This document shows positions 27,301-33,300 of a stretch of DNA of 64,000 nucleotides, in pieces (the stretch's first letter is position 1; the number at the start of each line of letters is the position of its first letter). The DNA is taken from the NCBI GenBank assembly GCA_947247005.1, contig OX365959.1:34492148-34556147 (forward strand), given 5' to 3'. The translations under genes and the position numbers were made by a program. The DNA is from Spisula solida. Taxonomy: Eukaryota; Mollusca; Bivalvia; Venerida; Mactridae. Below the pieces are notes generated by a model, which searched no databases, was not told where the DNA came from, and saw only the letters and a program-made list of their open reading frames with translations.

Positions 27301-30300
27301 AGATTCTGTAACACAAATGATGATTGATCAAATTCTTGTGAATCCACTTATTCACAGTTCTTCTATTCTATAAAGTCTTTTTTATATTGGCTAAATATGA
27401 AACTTATTTACAGTAAACAAAATATTGCAATTCAATCTACTAAAGGAATGTGTTGAAAGTTTTTTGTGTAGATATTTATATCCATTCACAGTCTATACAT
27501 CAGATGAAAATGTTCACACATACAGACATTTTACATGACAGTAACCTCATGATGCTGGAGTTAAGCTGTTTATTGGCAATCAAAATCACTTATTCTCAGA
27601 AGCTTCTAGGAGAGGAGGGGGTTGCCCCTCTAGACCCCTACCCCTGCTTTCATACTTTACTGGATGAAACTTGTTCACCATTGGGACCCCAACATCCACA
27701 CAAGAATAGGCAACTATCAAGCATTTTTGTCCAAATTATCTGCACTTCTCGACAAGGTACAGCCTTAAATCCATTGACTATTACTTTTGTACAGACACTT
27801 GTTCACTATTAGAACTCCAACCTGTACTCAGTAGAAGTCCAATGATAATTCAAAGGTATTTACTTGAAAGTGAAAAAAAATCACCAAGTGAACAAGCTTT
27901 TTGGGGGGCCTTTATTTGTTATAACAGCAAGTCAGAAGTGCCAGAATTTGCTTTCAGAAGTACCTTAAAATGCTGTTTTCAATGAGCTTCTGGGGGCCTC
28001 CGGCCCCCTGGACCCCTGGCCAAGGCTTTGCCCTGGACCCACCGGGGGTCCTGCGGCCCCCCTAGCCCCCAGCTCATTTTTCAGTATTTTCATATTTTTC
28101 AACTTTCACCCATGAATTTTATGGGCATATGCTGTTTCATTTTGTTCAAGAAAAATCAATGAACACTTTGAAGCACGTTTTGTATGATTAACCCAGTAAT
28201 TTATAATTAATGGGAGAAAGTTTTCAGTTCATCAGTTAATTGTTATATTGAGTGTCATAATGTTGTTGTTGACAAGTTTAACATAATTGGTATGTAATGA
28301 GTATGAGTGTAAGATTCTATAAAATTTATCACATAATGCTCCCTATCATTCAAAATGATGATTCATGTTGTGTAGGTTCAACCAAAAGTTAGGGTTATAA
28401 TGAGCGCGACCTCTTGGTGACATGGCAATTGTCCTGACATCATGAAGCGAACAAGGTCTGGATTGGCTTGCGTCACGTCAGGTTAATTTCAATATTTGTT
28501 GCACACTCTGGGAGTGCCAAACGATATGTCCAGCACGACTTTATGGCACTGCTAGGCCACTTGCCATTTGATTAAAAGCAGTAAGTTTCCCGATACTATG
28601 TGTATGGGGGAGAAATAATAACTGGACATTTTCTAATGTGATATACATTTTTTATTGTTTTAGGGCGTGCAGTAGAGTCTAATATAGCAGGACTTCGAAA
28701 AATTGGCTTTAATGTCAATGAGCTAGATCAGAGGTCAATCAAAGATTTGATTATCTTAGAGCATAGTGATTGGTCGCGTGATCGTGTACGCAATGCCTTC
28801 TGTATTCTACAGTCCAGCTGTAACCAATGTGGACTTCATATGCAGTGGGAGACTGAGGCTATCAAGGATAGCTTTAGGTAATTAATAATTTGATTAGGCC
28901 TGAATAAATTTGTTTGTTTTCTGGTATCCCTTTAAATAAAGATACACACATTGAAATTAATTGATCTTGTATTCTCAACGTTTCGGCATTATACTATGCC
29001 TTCATCAGAAAGTACAATTATATCAATGAAAACAACGGACGTGACGTAATTTACAATAGACGTTATGTTCATTAGCGGAAAATATTTTATAAAACATGTT
29101 AGACATCCAGGGTTTGCTCCATGGTCGCGTCATACAAACGATACCATAAAGATGGTGCCCTTACTTGAGGCTCATCTTATTTCTCACACCCGCTTGGCAA
29201 CGGACACCATCAGGAATGAGGTGTTGGACACCATCAGGAATGAGGTATTGGACACCATCAGGAATGAGGTGTTGGACACCATCAGGAATGAGGTATTGGA
29301 CACCCATCAGGAATGAGGTGTTGGACACCATCAGGAATGAGGTGTTGGACACCATCACAGTGCTTCAGCTAGGATTTGAAAAGGGCAGGGTGCAACTTTG
29401 TAAAAAGGGCACTTTGGGGGAGGGTGCGGGAGGGGGTGTCCGCCTTAAAGGGGGGATTGGGGGTCCTCCCCGAAGAAAATTTTGAAGTTTTAGAGTCTGC
29501 TTATGGCATCTCCTGTGTTTTCTGACAGAAATTGTTGTGTTTCTCCAGTAAGCAAACACTTCCTTAAAAGGTAAACAATACTTTGTTCAAAATGAGTATA
29601 AGTAAATGATCACAATTCATGTCACAAGTGCAGTTCTATGCCAAATTATAGATTTACTTTTATGTGTAATCAACACTTATATGATCAACTCTGATTGTTC
29701 TTTCAATTCATAAACATCATAGTAGTTAATGTTTATTCTTTTGTCATAACTCATTAACTTGGATAAATAATCGTACAATGTAAAACATATAAAAAAACTC
29801 TCACAAAATTTCCCCAACACCACGGGTCGGGACGGTGTGCGAGTTTTATCATCAACCCGAAAACGAAAGTAATTTCCGTGCGATCTTTGTATCGTAACAT
29901 TGAAGCACCGATTTAAAGAAGTGTTCAAATAGAATAAGTATGCCAAAGAAGTTTTTAGATCCTACTCAAAGATATCGAAATTCGGCAAACTTGCGCGTAC
30001 GGCAATTATTCGACGTCGAGAATACGAAAGTTTAGATCCCGTGGATCTTCATAGATTTCTATCTATTTTCTTCATCGATACATAATGTATATCTATGTAG
30101 TTAATATCTAGAAAGAATCTATTGTCTTTAGGAAGTATGACTTTTCACGTCAATTAATTTATAATCTAACATAATCATTGAAGGATTGAACGAGATTGAA
30201 AATTGTCCAACTCACACGGGCATCGTCAACGCTGGTGAATCTTGTCAAAATCCACAACATTTCAATGGTTAATACACGTACATCATCAAAGACATTTCAA

Positions 30301-33300
30301 TGCGCGAATAATTCATTAAGATTTATTTTAACATCATCCAAAATATAACGTGTACGCCGTGATGTTTACAGTACTCCCAAATTCTCCTAACGCGTGAGTT
30401 TTACATAATTATGACGTCACTGTGTAACTCACGGTAATATGTATACACGTTTCCTTGGTAAATTAACGCGTTATATGGCGAGGAGTTTGTGCTCTTGGAC
30501 TTTAAATTCTTTTTGGAATAACCAAATAATTTTTATTGAGGATTATTTATGCTAGTCTACGGATTACATTGGTTAATTAAGGTAAGTTAGAGCTAGCATG
30601 ATTAGCGCGCGTTTAGTTCCCGCCAATCCTTGGGCAAAAATGTTCGTTTAAGAATCAATTTATAAATAACTTAGGTTAAACATTTCTGTTGAAATTGACA
30701 AGTGCCCTCTCACGTTTTTACTTGACTAGATCGAATTCTCGGACAATTTGTGATCTAATTTACTTTGATGAATGCCAATTAGCTATTTACACGTTGCTAA
30801 TGCATGAACGCGAGACACGATCTCATTGGTTGATTGCCACTTAGTAACGCCCTAAATTGTCACTCATCGTAAGTTTGGCTGTGATTGACAGTTTGTAAAG
30901 GTCGATTGAGGCTGATCAATGTAAACAGACTCGATGAGCACGGGGGGTCGTAGGATTAGCGATTTAACAGCGGTATGTGTCATTATCTTGTTTATTGCGA
31001 TAGCGGCCTTTTAAAAGGAGAAGGCACTCGTATGATCGACATAAAAGGGCACGGGGCGCTTTCAAAAAGGGCAGGGCGTTAGTAAAACGAGGCAGGGCGT
31101 TGCGCCCTGCTATTCCGCCCTAGCTGGAGCACTGCATCAGGAATGAGGTGTTGGACACCATCAGGAATGAGGTATTGGACACCATTAGGAATGAGGTGTC
31201 AAGGATGTGATTAATATAAGTTATTAGAACTAGTGTCACAATTCATCTGTAATAGATTTGTATAAACTGGTATAAGTAGTTAAGTTAGTGACTTGGAAAT
31301 AATGACAAATAAAGTGAATTTACAAAATTTGCTAGCATTTCATCTAGCGTAAATATTTGGCCTACAAATAACTCTGATAATGCCAATTCCCTCTCAAAGT
31401 CAGAGGTCATTGGCCAAATATGCAAGGAAAAATCCAATGGCCATGCAGTACAACTGTCAAACGCCAAAAAAATGCTGATATTTCCAACTTTTTGACCCGC
31501 AGAAATTGCAAATATTGAAGCTTATTTCTCGCTATGCATATTTTGTAGATGCGTGATTAGTATACAGAAGCAAAGGATGGGAGAAAGTTATGGAAAGAAC
31601 AAGAATCATGCACGTAATCTGGCAGCCACTGATGCATTATTCCAGCTGTATGAAACACAGGATGTCATCAAGGTAACTTCCTACAGCCCTTCATATCATG
31701 GGGGTTCCATTTGAAGCATAAGTAGGGGTTTTGACACTTGAAATTTCCAAAAAGCTTTATTTCAAGGTTTTGTGGTGTGAAGTGTCCTTATACCCCAGAT
31801 GCAAAGTATATGGGGGCTATATTGGAGTCATGCTTGAGGTTGGTTTGTCGGTCGGTCGAACGGTTGGTTGATTTGTTGGTCGGTTGGTCCGTGCAAAATT
31901 TGTAGCTATTTCTCTGTTACGAAACTGCATGAATAATCAGTACCAAGTCTAGTGGGGCATATCCTCGGCACACGTTGGTTTGATCAATTTTAAGGGAGTT
32001 ATAGCCCTTTGTTGTTTTTACACTTTATAAGTTTTGTCCACACTTTTCCTCTGTTACAAAGTTATTGGATTTCAATGAAACTTTGGTTGACTGATCAGGA
32101 CCAAGTCTAGTTGTGCATATCGTGTCTTTAAAGTTAATTTCAATAGGAGGCTGGACACAAAATAGGCATGACAAAAGAGACACATTATTCTGATTTTTGT
32201 AAAAGTGAAATTTCAAGAGCTTGAACTTCATCTTTATCTCAAGTTCAGTGTCTGATTTGAGCAAGGTCACAATTTCAGCTGGGATTTCTACTTGACATAC
32301 TTCAGGAGACCGGACCCTAGACTTTGATTTCCTTGCTTGGTCCGATGATATGGTCCCAATTCGCCAATCAGCGCATGGTGGTGATTTAACTTGTACTTAA
32401 CAAAGTCGACAAATTTTTGTTTCTTCCGTGTTGTTTGATAAGAATTGGATTTAATCGCGGACTTGATTTTCTTCACTTATTCAGTATCGGACACGTGAAA
32501 TTGTACGTAAGCCTACATTCGCAGGTTTTCATGAAATAGGGAATCAAAAAGGTTTTTGACTTGATTTTTACTTGCAGTTTTATAACGAACGGCGCCTAAA
32601 TATTTAAGATTCTACATGTACGTCGTCGGTTTATCTTACGATAATTAAAAGTCTGTGCGAATCAGTACGTTCGAAGCAACGATGGTGCATTTATAATTCA
32701 AGTTTTCGTATGTGTTAAAGTTCCCAATTGTTGTCTATTGAACTTGTTTTGAAATTCATGTGTTTTAATCACGCTCATCAATAAAAAAATTTCTACCTCA
32801 TGTTTAATGTACCGAATGGAGTGTTAGGGGTTAGGCTACTGTCAAAAATGTGATTATCACGATGTGTGAAAATTACGGAGAGCAACAAGATTAAATCTGA
32901 CATTTTTCCGGAGTTGTGAAATTTCGCTCGGATGATTGCCTCGAGATAAAATAACTAATTATCGTTGAATATTGTTGAGTGGACCGACCGACACCTGTGC
33001 TCGAATTAGACCGGATGCTCGTAATATATTTACTCGAATAAGAGGGATAAATTAAAGTACAAAATAGAATAGAGCAAATTCGTCGGGACTTTTTCTCGAA
33101 TTAGGCAGGTTGCTCGAAGAATATTTAAGATAGAATATAGAGCAACCCAAATTGGGGTTTTGAAAGTATGTCGACATAACCGAAGTGTCGATACAACCGA
33201 TGTCGACACGAGTTTCAACTGTAGTTGTTGTATGATAAGATTTCTTTCATCAATAAAAAACTATAAAAGTCTGGCACTTCTACATGTATAAAAATATGGT

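Larger units (their letters stand above)
25542..28161. mobile_element. hAT-like MITE split by a 2.5-kb insertion (intron 8)
   Basis: The outer parts match the 21241-21602 element: CAGTGATTTGTTTTGG then GGGCCGAATACAGGCAC on the left, and TTTTGTTCAAGAAAAATCAA on the right. The middle (25634-28114) is a separate inserted element. The right terminal base pattern has drifted (CATTG instead of CAGTG). Confidence 0.65.
29085..31250 (+). mobile_element. tRNA-derived SINE rearranged by internal minisatellite growth and a transposon insertion (intron 9)
   Basis: The left part (GGGTTTGCTCCATGGTCGCG, then CAAACGATACCATAAAGATG and CACACCCGCTTGGCAACGGA) matches the SINE head and body at 54988-55260 in reverse order of display. 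The right end (GATTAATATAAGTTATTAGA, then GTGTCACAATTCATC) matches its tail. Between them lie the 24-bp array derived from the SINE's ATCAGGAATGAGGTGT segment and a 1.8-kb transposon. Confidence 0.7.

Noticed and set aside
29161..29485. Repeat peptides such as DTIRNEVL and SGMRCWTP
   Set aside because: Translations of the 24-bp array inside the SINE; open in several frames because 24 is a multiple of three.
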